Below are positions 24,601-36,948 of a stretch of 64,000 nt of DNA, one piece after another. The DNA is from Austropuccinia psidii (Eukaryota > Basidiomycota > Pucciniomycetes > Pucciniales > Sphaerophragmiaceae). Under the pieces are notes generated by a model, which was not told the DNA's origin, ran no database searches, and saw only the letters and a program-made list of their open reading frames with translations. Numbering within the stretch: position 1 is the first letter of the stretch; each line of letters starts with the position of its first letter. The translations under genes and the position numbers were made by a program. The DNA lies in contig JALGQZ010000011.1 of NCBI GenBank assembly GCA_023105745.1, forward strand, positions 33,230,594 through 33,294,593, read 5' to 3'.

Positions 24601-27600
24601 ATTTGAAAAATTTCAAAGTTGATAGTCTTAAACTTACAAAAAATAAAATTTCCTTTTGGTTTTCAAATATTCAAAGATTTCAATTTTTTGAAAGGTTCAT
24701 TAAATGAGGATTTCATAATATTTTTGAAAATTAAACTAATAACTAATTTTTGAAATATTACCTTGACTTATTAAATAAAGAGTTTGGAAAAATTCATGTT
24801 TATTAAATTCAAAGTCTTTTAAAAAGCATATTCCCCAATTGCTTTGAAAAATTAAATTATATTTACTTCTCAGCTCAAAGACATAAGAATATAATGATTA
24901 TATATCACAGAGGTTTAGTTCAGAAATGTCTTGATAGGGGGAAACTGAAAAAAATTAGAATAAACTAAATAAGTGGCTGAAAAGTGGATCCTATTCTTTA
25001 AGAGTTTTCTGTATTAAGCTCTTAATAAGTATACTTATTATTAGGGTCCTATGACTGTCATCAAATGAAAATTTAATATAATTAAGTATTATAGACACAA
25101 ATATCAATCAAATTATTATCCATATCAATAAGGATTTATATATAAAAACTCTTAATAATGAATATTATAATAACTATATATAAACATAATATAGCTATTA
25201 TTTCATTTATTTAAGTCACCAAGGGTTATAAAAATAAGAAAGTCTATTGAAAAATTATATTTCATTCAAAGATCTAAAATTATAGTTAGAATTAATATAA
25301 GGATTTCTTATAAATGAGTCTATTATATGCAAAAGTGTAATAATTATTTGACACAATAGTTCTATAAAAAAGAATTAGTAAGTTTGAAAATTAGAGTGTT
25401 GATGAGAGACAAACTTATAAGCTTATTAATTAATATAAGACCAGAAAAACAGGTCATAAAAAATGATTGAATAATGAAAATAAGGAAAGACAAACCAAAA
25501 CTCAAACTTAACATATTCTTAGAGGATTGGTGAACTTGGGAAAATATCTTCAATCAAGATTTCAAATATTTAAATTTTTTTCAATTTTTGAACAAAAATA
25601 ATCAAATAATAATATTTCTATTTCTCATGACAATTCAAAATACTCAAACACAGAAGAACTATTCATAGTAATATAAGGTTCCATTTGATGATGTATATAT
25701 GATCAAGAAGGTGGATTGTTTTGATTGATATTAAAATAACAGTAATGAGATGGCACCTTTTATGCCTTAGGACATCTCCTCTGTGACCCAGGATTCTCTT
25801 AGAGGGAATATACTTTCTAAATCTGAAAAATAATTCATCAAAGATAAATATTTAATTTAGAAATTTATAATTTTTGATTTTAATTCAAATCACAAGTGTT
25901 ATTATTAACTTCAAGTAACTTCAATTTTTGCTAGGGTGAAGTATTTTTGAGCTTACTGTGAATATAACATAATTATTTTGGAACTAATTTTATAAATATA
26001 TTAAGAAAGAATTTCAAGAAAAAATCTGTCACTTCATATTTCTAATTAATGCTTAAAGTAATCTCAATTTTCTTTTGAAATTATTGAGTAAAATACTTTC
26101 AAGGAGATATAGAGAGGGGTATTCTCCATAAGATAATCTTGATATTTGGTTTATAAATCAATAAGATCAGCTTTTACCATGGATTTCAATCACATTTAAT
26201 TGAGTCCAATCAAGATTCAAATGACTTATGGAAAATACCTAGCCAATTCAGTAAATATACAAAACACCTCAATTTCAACACTTTTTTTGTAAGCTGAAAT
26301 ATACATGATTTGAATTCAAATTAGAGTTAAAAGTAATTTTTTTGAAAATTTCTCATAATTTCTAAAATTAATTAGTTTTATAAGAGAATATTAATTATTT
26401 TGATGTAAGCTGTCAAGGTGACTCTATGATATAGCTTTGAAATGAGAATAAGAAGCTATAACTCTGAGTGTGAAACAAAAAGAATGATGATAACTAGGAT
26501 TTAAGATTGTTAAAATATGATTAATAAGGGTGTTGAGGCTTCACTAATGAGTATCATAGATTTTCAAATTTGGTTTTTGAGAGCTTGGAGGCTGAGCTGC
26601 AATAAAGGATATAAATATTTATTCAGGTTTTGTGATTTTATGATCACATTAAGTAAGAACTGGTAAAGCTTGATTATTTTTAGATTTCCAGCTCTCTACT
26701 TCAATTCCTAATTCATTTCTACTGTCCCTATAAGAGAATTCACTTCCACTTTCTGGGGTGAAAGTCAGTAGTGTATTTATTGAAATTCTTGTGGTTTGTT
26801 GTATTGGTTGGGGAATACAGTCGCAAGTTGATTGAGTATATAGATTGTGACAAATTGATGGCTAACTTGAGTGAGAATTTTTAAATCAAAAGATAAATCT
26901 TGAAGAGATAAGGTGAGAGTTCTGATAGTGGTGCAAATAAATTGAAGTAAAGATATTATTTATTCATTACTTTTTAGGTAATATCAATATTGGAGAAATT
27001 TTGAAAGGCTGGGGAAACAAGGAAGTTAAATGTTTAGTAAATTTTGTGTAAAAGAATAATTTTAGAACCACAAGCTCACCTTGAAAAACACACTCATACA
27101 GAGCATTGGAACATTCAATCAATATGTATTGCACCTGTAATGCATGTGTAGAATTTGATTTGGAACAAAATTAATGGAGCTGATGTGTTGCAAATTGGTT
27201 CATATCATCAAAACGCAATAAATTACACATGAGAAATTGAATAAGATTGACTAGTGAGAAACCTACTAAAGAAAATTTTGGTAATATTCAACCCCCATGA
27301 GGAAATGACTAAGCAAAGTTTTCCATTTGAATGGTATGAAATAAAATGGTTTTTCCAGAAAAGAAGAAGACAAAATTCTGGTTCTAAATAGTCCATTTAT
27401 TAGGTTTTGATTGGTGAGTATCATAATTTAAACTCTAAAAACAACTTGGTCAATATCCCCACTAATTGACCCCCTTAGAAAATTTTGGGGGAGAAGGCCA
27501 CTCAGCATATTTATGTGATTGGGTTCATCATATATGCCAACATGCCACCATACCCTATGACTCTAAACACTTAATATGTGGAACTGTCATAAGTTATTGG

Positions 27601-28783
27601 TGGATATGCAACATGCCTTTGTAGTACTGATTGCACTGTCAGCCTGAATAAAAAAACCACAAAGGTCCAGTCATTCACAGAAATAATTCTGGGAAAACAC
27701 ATATGCACCAATATTTGACTGAGAATAAGGATGGTGAATTGCAGAGATGATGAGCAGGGAGTGCAGAAGCCAATATTTGTATGAGAATAAGGATGGCAAA
27801 TTGGGGATATTATGAGACAACATTTCAGAATCCAATATTTGGATGAGCATAAGGATGGTGGATTGTGGAGATTATGAGCCAGAAGTGTGGAAGCCAATGT
27901 TTGCATGCAAATAAGGATGGTGAATTGTGGAGATGATGAGCTGGAGGTGTGGAAGCCAATCTTTGGGTGAGAGTAGGAATGGTAAATGGTGGAGGTGATG
28001 AGTCAGTGGTGTGGAAGCCAATGTTTTCAGGAGCAGGAGCATACAAAATTGCTGGCTTGCACCATAAGGTGTAACTAGAAAAATATTGCAAATGCTGTTG
28101 ATGAGGGTTGTTTTTTTAGTGAAAAACTCATGTAGCATATTTGACACTTGACATTGTCTTGAAACAGAAATGATGCAAACCACAAAATGCACTGAAAATA
28201 ACATGACACTGACTTGACTGAAAACAGATTTTATTTAATGATAATTACAGAGATGGAAATAGGATTATGGAATAATAGACAAATTGAGGAATAACTCTGG
28301 AGATGGAAAGACAATTGTAGAATAACTCTGAAGAAGAAAATAAGATTTGAGAAATCTGGAACTAGGTAAACCAAACTTTGGAGAAGTCCTATTGTATAAT
28401 AAAGAATTGTGGAAAAATAGAAGATTAAATTTTAAACAAGAACAATCTCAATTAAAATAAGAATTACCAATTTCTCCACCTTAATGCATTACCAATAAGG
28501 AAATTAGGGAATTAAATGGAGATAAGCTCAATACAGCTATTTATATTTGAATGGAGCACAGAATCAAAGCTGTATTTTTTCCACCTCAATACAGTTAAAA
28601 GAAATACCTAAAGGGTATGCAAGAAGCTACAATGGATTTACCAGGGGAAAATGTTTGCTTATAATAATAATACATGTCAAATTTGATAGAAATGATGTAA
28701 TATCTGAATGAAATGATTGAATAATAAAATAAAACCACCATTGAAAGTCTCTCATGATTGAAAATAAACATTTTTCCTTGGTT
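21660..28783. other. AT-rich stretch without recognisable genes (contains a minisatellite)
   Basis: Seven kilobases with only scattered short chance frames, long T-rich runs (for example 21780-22080) and very few CpG. No LTR termini, RT or transposase motifs were found. The one structured feature is the 62-bp tandem array at 27708-28029. Confidence 0.5.
27708..28029. repeat. 62-bp minisatellite, five full units plus a partial
   Basis: Units start at 27708, 27770, 27832, 27894 and 27956, and a partial sixth at 28018, all exactly 62 bp apart. Each begins CCAAT(A/G/C)TTTG and runs through an AAGGATGG(T/C) block, a GATGATGAG-type block and GTGTGGAAG. Units differ by several substitutions but no indels. 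Since 62 is not a multiple of three, the reading frame rotates between units, arguing against a repeat protein. Confidence 0.9.
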
Positions 28784-28917
28784 ATCAAAGAACTCTTGGA
28801 CCTTGGTGTAATAAGAGAGGTTGGCCACAATGAAGAAGTAGAAATAACTACACCCATCATAATGGCATGGAATAATGGAAAATCAAGAATTTCTGGGGAT
28901 TTTGGAGTGCTAAACAC
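28784..28917 (+). pseudogene. Gypsy reverse transcriptase relic, left half
   Basis: It encodes [19 protein letters not shown] through GDFGVLNT, the N-terminal part of the RT domain, closely matching residues about 604-647 of the element B polyprotein. It is cut at 28917 by a solo LTR, with the AACAC duplication at 28913-28917. The right half resumes at 30765. Confidence 0.85.
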
Positions 28918-30759
28918 TGTGAGCCTTAGAGGTAATTTCATATACCCAAAAGACCACAAATATAAAAAATAACATATTAATATAAATAAAATAAATTTAT
29001 TTATATTATTAAAATAAAAATCAAAATATAAATATAAAATTATATTAAAAATAAAAAATTAATTATAATTTAAAAATAAAAAAAATACATTAAATTTTGT
29101 AAATATAAAATTACATTTATACTTGAAAAAATTAAGTAAAAATGAAACTTTAACAAAATTGTGAGAAAATAAATAAATTTGGAAAAAAGTTAAATAAAAT
29201 TTATTATAACTTTTTATCCAATAAATAAACATATAAAATTTATTTCACCATTGGATTCCTCATAAAAAATCAGGTGGGGTCACCTCTGAGTGAAATTCTT
29301 GTAACTCAACTCTAAATAAGCTTAAATTAAGTTTTTAGTATTTTCAATACAAAAGTTGAAAATCCTCAAAACCTTAATTTAATTCACACCACATGTGGTG
29401 TTAACCATCAATTTTTGTGTTAAAATTGAGGTGTTGTGTTTAGTTTAGAAGTTATGAGGAATTGAAGTATTTTCAATTGAATTCAATTGAAATGTCAAAA
29501 TGTGCGCGTGTATTACATAAGTGAACTTTGATTTACATATGAGGTGTCAATTATTACTGTATTGTACTGTACAATTGAATTGAATTACATATGTAAATTA
29601 TAAGTATAATACATGATGAGGAATTAAAGGAAAAATAAATTGGAAAGATTAAATTTAGGGGGGGAAAAGGAACTCCAGCTCTAAGGGGGAGCTGGACCCC
29701 CAAAATCCTTGCTGACAGGCGTGGGATGTCAAAATTCATGCAAAAGTTCATCACTTTTGGCCTGGAATTGAGTTACAGGGTCTGTGGACTCAATTGATGA
29801 TGAGGTTTTGATACCAACTGGGGTAGTTTTAGCTGTTGCCAAGAGGGTAAAACTACCCTTAAGATAAAACAATCATAATAAAAACAGTTTTAACTGGTTT
29901 CTACGCCTCTGACACACGTCCTGACGTGTTTTGAAGGCTCTAGGCCTGGTATTGCTATAGTAATGGCTGATTTAAGGGTCTAAAATGGCTAAAAATGGCT
30001 AAAAATGGTTTAAACCAGCCCTTTTTGGTCTAAACCAGGGTTCAATGATGCCATAATTGGCTTTTCTGTTGTCAGACTGTTTTTCACGACTGACAAGAGT
30101 AAATTTTACTTTTGGAGCAAGAGAATTGATGGCTATAAAAGAATGTCTTCTTTGCCCCACTTTTCTCTTCATGTTAGAATCTTTTCCTTTTATTAATTAG
30201 TTTAAACACTGTTAAACCAATCAATCAAAGATTCCAACCACCACTTTTTAATCATTTTAATCCTTTTAACCACGTGAAAAAATCATTATAATCATTGTTT
30301 GTAACTCTTATAATCATTTTTACCCCTGAACCACCCCAAAAGTGAATTAAAGCATCTTTCATCACTGTTAACTTTGTCACTTTGTTTCCAAATTCACTCT
30401 GGTCACTTTTGGGCGTGTTTTCTCTTTAATATTCTTTCTAAAGACTTTGTTCTTTAATTAATTGCTTGCAGTTCTTTGCTCAATTAATTCCAATTGAAAT
30501 TGCTCTTGAAGAAATTTCTTTTGTAGCCTTAAAATATCTCTTGTAGAGTATTTTTTGGATAAAGTTTTATTGTTGGTAAAACAATAAATTTTTATAATAT
30601 TATTGTTTTATACTAATAAAGTTATAAACAATAAAATTGGCGTGTTTTCTCTTAAAAATAATATTTCATACTATTTTTAATTGATTTTTACCTTATACAA
30701 ATTTTGAGGACAGGAAAAGTACTTGATTTTTAATCAAAGTTTCACATCCACACCTTACA
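28918..30759 (+). repeat. Solo LTR, B family (1842 bp), nested in an RT relic
   Basis: It starts TGTGAGCCTTAGAGG and ends ACACCTTACA, with perfect 5-bp flanks AACAC (28913-28917 and 30760-30764). It aligns throughout with the element B LTRs in opposite orientation, including the palindrome at 29386-29401 and CTATAAAAG near 30133-30141. It is evidence of insertion into a pre-existing RT gene followed by LTR-LTR recombination. Confidence 0.92.
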
Positions 30760-30764
30760 AACAC

Positions 30765-31092
30765 TTACACTGTCCCAGAAAGGTATCTCATACCAAAAAA
30801 AGATTTCCCCTACTCAAATCTCTCAAGCAGTTTCCATCTCCACTATGGATGCCCTGAAGGGATTGCACCAAAATGTAGTGACACCAAGAGCAAGGAAATA
30901 TGTGAGAGTTATTGTCCATTGTGAAGTTTATGAATACTTGAGGATGCCTTTTGATATCAAGAACTTACGTTTGCACTTCCAAAGAATGATGAATGAAATA
31001 TTTCCTGAAGAGCTTTCAGAGGGATGGGTAATCATTTATACTGATGAAATCATTGTTTGTGCAAAGAATTGGGAGGAACATATTGATAGATA
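30765..31092 (+). pseudogene. Gypsy reverse transcriptase relic, right half
   Basis: From ATG 30845 it encodes MDALKGLHQNVV, then an EYLRMPF-type segment and ending EEHIDR. This corresponds to the palm of RT in element B. The catalytic box reads YTDE instead of YIDD and other core residues differ, so it is dead. Upstream (30765-30844) the frame is degraded but has the expected length. Similarity stops at the TAA at 31091-31093. Confidence 0.85.
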
Positions 31093-32301
31093 ATTCAAAG
31101 AATATTATACCTCTTCACTTATAAGGGTACCACTCCTTTAAGAAGCTATACCACATAAGAATACTAAAAACAGGATGATCCTTTTGCCTTTTAGTGAGGA
31201 AAAGGCTCCTTTTATTCTGTTTTGGGGTAATGGGAGGTCTCTTACCTCTGCACACAACCACAGAGTGAAATTTTTCACTATTGTGTGTTAGTTTGTGGTT
31301 ATATAAACTAAATGAATACTTTTATTGTGTGGAAATGTGGTTTTAGAGCCACAAGTTGACATTTTTAACCTATTTATGTTGAAGCTTTTCACCAATTGAG
31401 TTTACAGGTGGGTTCAGGTTCTTTTAGCTCATCAGAAACTATAAAGAAAATCCCTTTATGAATATTATTTTCCTGGTTGTGAGAAGTGGAAGAGTAAACA
31501 AAACTTGATTCAATTGATTAGCTGTTAATTAAAATATGTGGACACCTGTCACACAGTAAGCTCCCATACTTGCTAGTGTGGGATTATAATATTAAAGCCC
31601 AAATATCTTGTCAGTTTTAAAGATAGAGAGCTCAAAAGTGGCTCATTTTTTAGTCCTTGATTATTTTTACACAAATGTTCCTTATTTGGTATAGCTAGTA
31701 GTAAATATGGCAAAGGTTTACAGATTTGAAATTCCATTATCAATTTGTGGATTTGTTATGAATCCTGTACTGAGCTTTTTTACTCAAAAATGTTTGTTCT
31801 AGATGAGCTATGAGGAAATTGATTACACCATAAGAAATCCCTGATTTTGCTATTTCCATGCCCCAATTTAGGTATCTCACACTAAAACTGTAGAAGCTAT
31901 ATGAGAGGTGAATATTTTTTTCACCCTTATTTGTATTATTTTTGGCCATAAGCTCCATAGTTTTTTATTTTAGCTTGATATGGCTAGTACCATTGGATAT
32001 CCCTGATTGGAAGATTTCATTTGAGAAACCATTTGATGGGGTTCTCCCTCTTGCTCTGGATTTTAGATTAGATATGAACATTAAGATTCATGCTCAGCTC
32101 TAGCTCTGAGAAGGAATAAATCTATCATTCCTTGTCCTATGGTTCTGGGAGTTGTATCTTTGGAAATAAGTGGCTTTACTAATTATTTTGATTCTCCCCA
32201 TAAGTATTTCTCGCTCAGTTTACCTTTTAGTTGGTATTTTTTTCTCTACCATTGGTTTATGGTATTTTGGTTTCACTCTTGCGCTCTGGCTTTGAGGCAC
32301 A
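31093..32301. other. Unassigned stretch between the RT relic and element C
   Basis: Somewhat less AT-biased than the flanks, but no frame longer than about 70 codons and no motif I recognise. It may be decayed transposon sequence. Confidence 0.4.
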
Positions 32302-32306
32302 GGCCA

Positions 32307-34180
32307 TGTGAGCCTTGAGGTATATTTTACATACCCAAATAGGCCACAATTATAATTAAAAACACTTTTTGAACTATGCATAACCCAAAATTGATCATTT
32401 TTGATTTCAGAAAAGATAAATAACTTTTTATTGAGTAAGTAAATCCATGTATTTAGAGCCAGATTTGGATTCTATACAAAAATTCACCTAGGGTAGCTCT
32501 ATAGAGTTAATAATCTCAAATTAAATCTATGAGGTGGTAATATGGAAAGTACTTCAATACAAAATAAAAGAATTGCAAACTTTTTTGTTTTTATCAATTT
32601 CACCCCAAAATAATGGGAATGTGAGCAATCCCATGTTAAATATACACTAACAGCAGTGTTATGTATGTTTGTGGCACTTAATATGATGGTATTCTTACAT
32701 ATAATTTTGGAACACCCCTAGGGAATATCAGTCTTTAAACTTGAATTTCTATTTTGACGTGAAAAATAGTCAAGGGGGACAAAATAAATCAAAGAGAGCC
32801 AGGGTACCCAGCTTTTGAGGCCTCTGAGGTTTGGATAGCTCAAAATCTTGGATCCATTACTGATCTTGGCCCAAATAGTATACTAAAACCTTTTGGGAGC
32901 TTGGTTACCAAGTTAAACTCTCATTAAATCATAAGAAAATTGCAAATAAGCTGCTATTTTGATGTGCCAAGGAGGTAAAGAGCAGCTTAGACTCCTGTAA
33001 CCATGTCAATTCTTAATTATTTTCCATGAATAAACCCTAAAAGAGTAATTTAAACCCTTTTTGGATTAGTATCCATTGATTTACCTCATAGCAACCAGTA
33101 ATATAGTGCTATTTGCAATTCTACTTAGAATTGAGATAAAAACTTCAAAAATTGATTAAAAATAAAATTCTTAATGAATCTTTCTGAAAGCTCCAGGACC
33201 AATTGAGAAACGTATTATTCATAAATAAACCAAGAATAATCATACTTTTATAAGTAAAATTAAAAGCTTTACTCACAGTCCATTTTTGAGGATTCCATGT
33301 GAAACACTGACTCTTCAAAAATTCATAGAAAATACAATCTGTGATGAAATGACCAATAACATTGATAAATTTGATAAATGAAAGACTATGATTAGATAAA
33401 AGAGAATTTACAAATGTTACTCCTTTTATTCTTAACCATAAATGGGTTGGTAGTCATGTGAAAGCATCAATTAAATAATTATGATAATCATATGTGACAA
33501 CAGATGATGCAATCAATAATCCAAAAAGGTTTATTTTTTTTTCTCACTCACTGACTTTCAGCTTGCTCCATGTCACGCCTCTGTGAGCTTTTTTTGACTT
33601 AAAAGAGGCCTTCTCTTGCTATTTTTTCCCAAATCATCACATTATTCAATTAAACCATTATTACCAACAAGTAAGTATTAGTTAATCTTTTCTTGAGTGT
33701 TTTATTTTTTCAGAATCAATCAGAAAGACGTGAAATCATGGAAATCAAGTATATATTTTTTTAATCTTGTTATAAATCAATATTGATCCTTTTAAATCCA
33801 CAATTACCCATTGAATTTCTCTATTATCTTTCCATAAGCTCTTTGGAGTATTAGTGAGTGATTTATCTTAATTCTTCAAGCTTTTCTCTAGTAATAGTTT
33901 TCTTCAAGAGTTATCTTTATAATTATTCTTGTAAAATATAATTATATATTAAGATAGTTTTATTATTTGAATAAAGAATTTTTTTTTATTAAATTATTCT
34001 TGTAGACAATTACTTCTTACTGTTATAATCACTAGTAGTGTATAACAAGTAAAAGAAATAATTAAGTAATTGATTATTTAATTGTGCTTATAATAACTTT
34101 CATTATTATATTTCATAATAATTTCATAGTAATGCTGATGAATAGTAATATTATCAATAGTTTCATAGACAAATCTTACA
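32307..34180 (+). repeat. 5' LTR of element C (1874 bp)
   Basis: It starts TGTGAGCCTTGAGG and ends AAATCTTACA, followed 2 nt later by the primer-binding site. A CTTAAAAGAGGCC block near 33597-33609 may be its TATA-like element. Confidence 0.92.
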
Positions 34181-34182
34181 TT

Positions 34183-34195
34183 TGGGGGCCTGGCC
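34183..34195 (+). other. Primer-binding site of element C
   Basis: TGGGGGCCTGGCC lies 2 nt after the LTR, identical to the element D site. It is followed by ATG (34196), which opens only a very short frame. Confidence 0.6.
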
Positions 34196-34558
34196 ATGTT
34201 TTTTGAACCTTGTACCCTTAATTAACATATTTTCAAGCTCCAAAATATATTAATTTAATAATTTTTGTTTTCTTTCAATTTGAAGTTAAAATTATCCTTA
34301 TTTTTAAAATTTCCTTCAAATATTCTTCATTGAGGAATTTAGTTTAATTTTGTATTGTTTTACACATGGCTTTTTCACATCCAAAAACTCATCAAATTAT
34401 TCTTCAAGTTACTCTGAATAAATTTTAAATCAAAATCATTCCTTTCTTCAAAAGGAACAATTTTTTTTCATATTAAAAAAAAAGAAAACTTATAAAACAA
34501 GCTTTAAAAATATTTTAAAACAGCATAAAAGATAATTTTTCTCTTTTTATTTTTCTAG

Positions 34559-34717
34559 TGTCTTTAATCAGATAATGTGCAGCTGGTAACAGACTCAGTA
34601 AGAGATATATTACCAGCCCAGAGTCTTCAGAATAGGAATCTGAAGACAGCACTAAAGTGCAAATTGCTAAAAGAGGCAATTTATTTCAATCAGAAAAAGC
34701 TCAAAAACCACCAAAAG
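34559..34717 (+). other. Element C putative leader exon (decayed)
   Basis: It is bounded by acceptor TTTTTCTAG (ending 34558) and donor CAAAAG|GTGTG (34718), with a 64-nt intron to acceptor CATACCAG (ending 34781). The phase, 1 at both ends, matches B and D. Read in that phase it contains stops (TAA near 34573 and TAG near 34635), as expected for a dead copy. Confidence 0.35.
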
Positions 34718-34767
34718 GTGTGTTTTTTGTCTTTAATTCTTATTTTTTCTATTAAAAATGACGTAAA

Positions 34768-35802
34768 ATGGTGCATACCAGAAATGGAAGCAACTATTCA
34801 GTCCAACCAGATTGAAGTGGACAAGGAAGGGGCAGGACAAAATCCAGAAGTGGCAAGTCTTCCTCAAGAAAGACACATCTGGAGGATTCCAGAGTTGCTC
34901 CCCATTCCTCAAGGTCTGCACCCACAAAGGTTAATGTGAACTCTGAGTCTGAACTGATTCATGATAATGTTTCAAGGTTCAAACCATTTTCATGTGGAAG
35001 AAATAGAAATTCATCAATTACAATAAAAGAATTGGTACAGAGCATCCAAAGAGGAGGAGTGGGAAATATACCCAGCCCTTTGGAAGGGGGCCATGAGCTC
35101 CTACTTACACATCAAGAGCTTTCTTGGTCAGGAGAAGACCATAGAACTCTTAGGAGGTTGGAGCACATCGTCTTGCAAAGAAAAGGTCAAAAAGATAAAG
35201 AGATGGTTGAAAAATAAAATTCTTTTATCCATCAACCAAAAGAAGGAGTTGGAAATGACCCAAGCTTTGGAGAAAGAAGGCCCAGTGGCATCTACCAGCT
35301 CCAGGAGTGTCCAAGGACAAGCCCAATAAACCTCAGAAGCAACAGAAAGGTCCCAAGAACCATCAGGGAAGAGGAAAAGGAAAAAACAATTGGCACAGAC
35401 CTTACCCACAAGGGTACAGGATCCCCAAATTGTAACCTTCAGCTGTGGACAGTGTCTTTAATATGGCCAGAACTCTTATGAAGTTCACAGCCAAGGAGCA
35501 GGAAAGGATGATCAGGAATTTTCCATGAAAATAATACAAGAGATACAATTTGTTAAAACTATTACTAATGTAGAACTTGGTAAAATTTATTCAAAGTTAA
35601 CTAAAATAACATTGGATATCAATTAGCTGAAAAAGAATGACAGACATTCTTTGAATGGCAGAATTCTACAATTGCCAAACTGGATTCAATTACCAATACA
35701 TGTGATAGAATTGAAAGTAAATTTCAAGTTCAAGATGATGAAATAGGAGAGATTTCCATTTCACACATCAATGAACAACTTACAATTCTGAGACATTGAG
35801 TT
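34768..35802 (+). pseudogene. Element C Gag N-terminal and coiled-coil region
   Basis: ATG 34768 starts an MVHTRNGSNYS frame equivalent to the B and D starts but hits a stop after 15 codons. In the alternative frame a DWEM-like segment (KEEEWEIYPALWKG), MSSYLHIKSFLG and the YRIPKL block are recognisable, with at least one indel near 35330 and stops. That frame ends TTTTCCATGA (35519-35528), the counterpart of the element D slippery site. A coiled-coil-like segment follows in the -1 frame. Confidence 0.65.
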
Positions 35803-36690
35803 TTGAAAATAATTAAGAATAACAATTGGTTTGCCACACATTTGGCAAAAAGTGACAGTGAAAGGCAGAAGTTAAGAAATGAAATCCTTTCAAATGTGGA
35901 GCAATTTCATACAAATTATGAACCACATATTCCAAGACATTATACACCTTTGAATGAAAAGAAACTTTCTGTTAAAGGAAGTTTGACCCCTTTTCTAGGA
36001 GAAAATTCTATCTCTGCAAGAGATATTCCCAAACCGGAAGAATGGACAACATTCTCTGGTGAAGGTGAATACAATAATATTGAGTTCATCAGAACAATTG
36101 ATATGTTGCAAGAAGAGTTTTATATACCTGATAAAATTATAGTAGTAAAATTACATTCTTTGTTTACCAGAACTGCAAAGAAATGGTATTACAAGATGAG
36201 AAAAGATCATTGTAAACATGATTGGCCTTGGTAAAAATCCAAAGTAATCACCAAATGGGCTAACAATTCTTGGAGATTTAAAATGGAAAATGCTTTTGAA
36301 AATGCCATTTTTAGCTCAGTCAAGGATTTACAACTTACTTGGTTCTTCAAACAGAAAGACAGATTATCTGCTTTACACCCAGATATGTCTGACTATATGA
36401 TTAATATGAAAATATCAAGAAAATGTGGAGGAGAACTAGAACATGCTATCAAGTGCAGATGTGTAGAACCCTGTTCAACAGAGGACTACATTAATGCCAT
36501 GGAAGATATCACTACTAGGAAAAGAATTGGTAAAACCTGGACTAAAAATCCTATGGAGTCCAGAATAACCCAAAGGATTTCAAGAGTAGACAAGAAACCT
36601 GGAAGAACTGTCTTAGAGTGTCATAAATTTGGAAGAACATTACATTTAGCCAACACTTGTACAAGAAAGGTTAAAATCAATGAAATTTAA
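35803..36690 (+). pseudogene. Element C capsid-like domain and broken zinc knuckle
   Basis: It encodes the EEWTTFSGEGEYNN signature, a KWYYKM segment and the downstream helical region of the retrotransposon gag domain. There is a TAA at 36232-36234 where the relatives have tryptophan or lysine. The knuckle reads C-x2-F-x4-H-x4-C, so the second cysteine has become phenylalanine and zinc binding would fail. The frame stops at 36688-36690. Confidence 0.85.
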
Positions 36691-36948
36691 GTCATTGAAG
36701 AGGTTCAGTATACTGAAGAGAAAGAAAAATCTGACCATGATTCTGAAACCTCTGAAGATTCACCAGTAGATGATTTTCCCATTGAAAACATTGCAGATTT
36801 CTTTGAGGTCACAGAAGTCCATACTCACTTACCACAGTATAGTGAGAATCACTATACCCTGATCAATATCCAATATTTTAGAATATTTAAGACTAAACCT
36901 GCTAGAGGCCAAGGATACACTGCTTGAGCATCTTGTATTACATCAATC

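Noticed and set aside
27708..28029. Possible CRISPR array
   Set aside because: Units are contiguous diverged tandem copies without unique spacers, and the DNA is eukaryotic.
27571..28204. Overlapping minus-strand frames over the minisatellite
   Set aside because: The repeat period of 62 is not a multiple of three, so frames rotate from unit to unit; they are by-products of the repeat.
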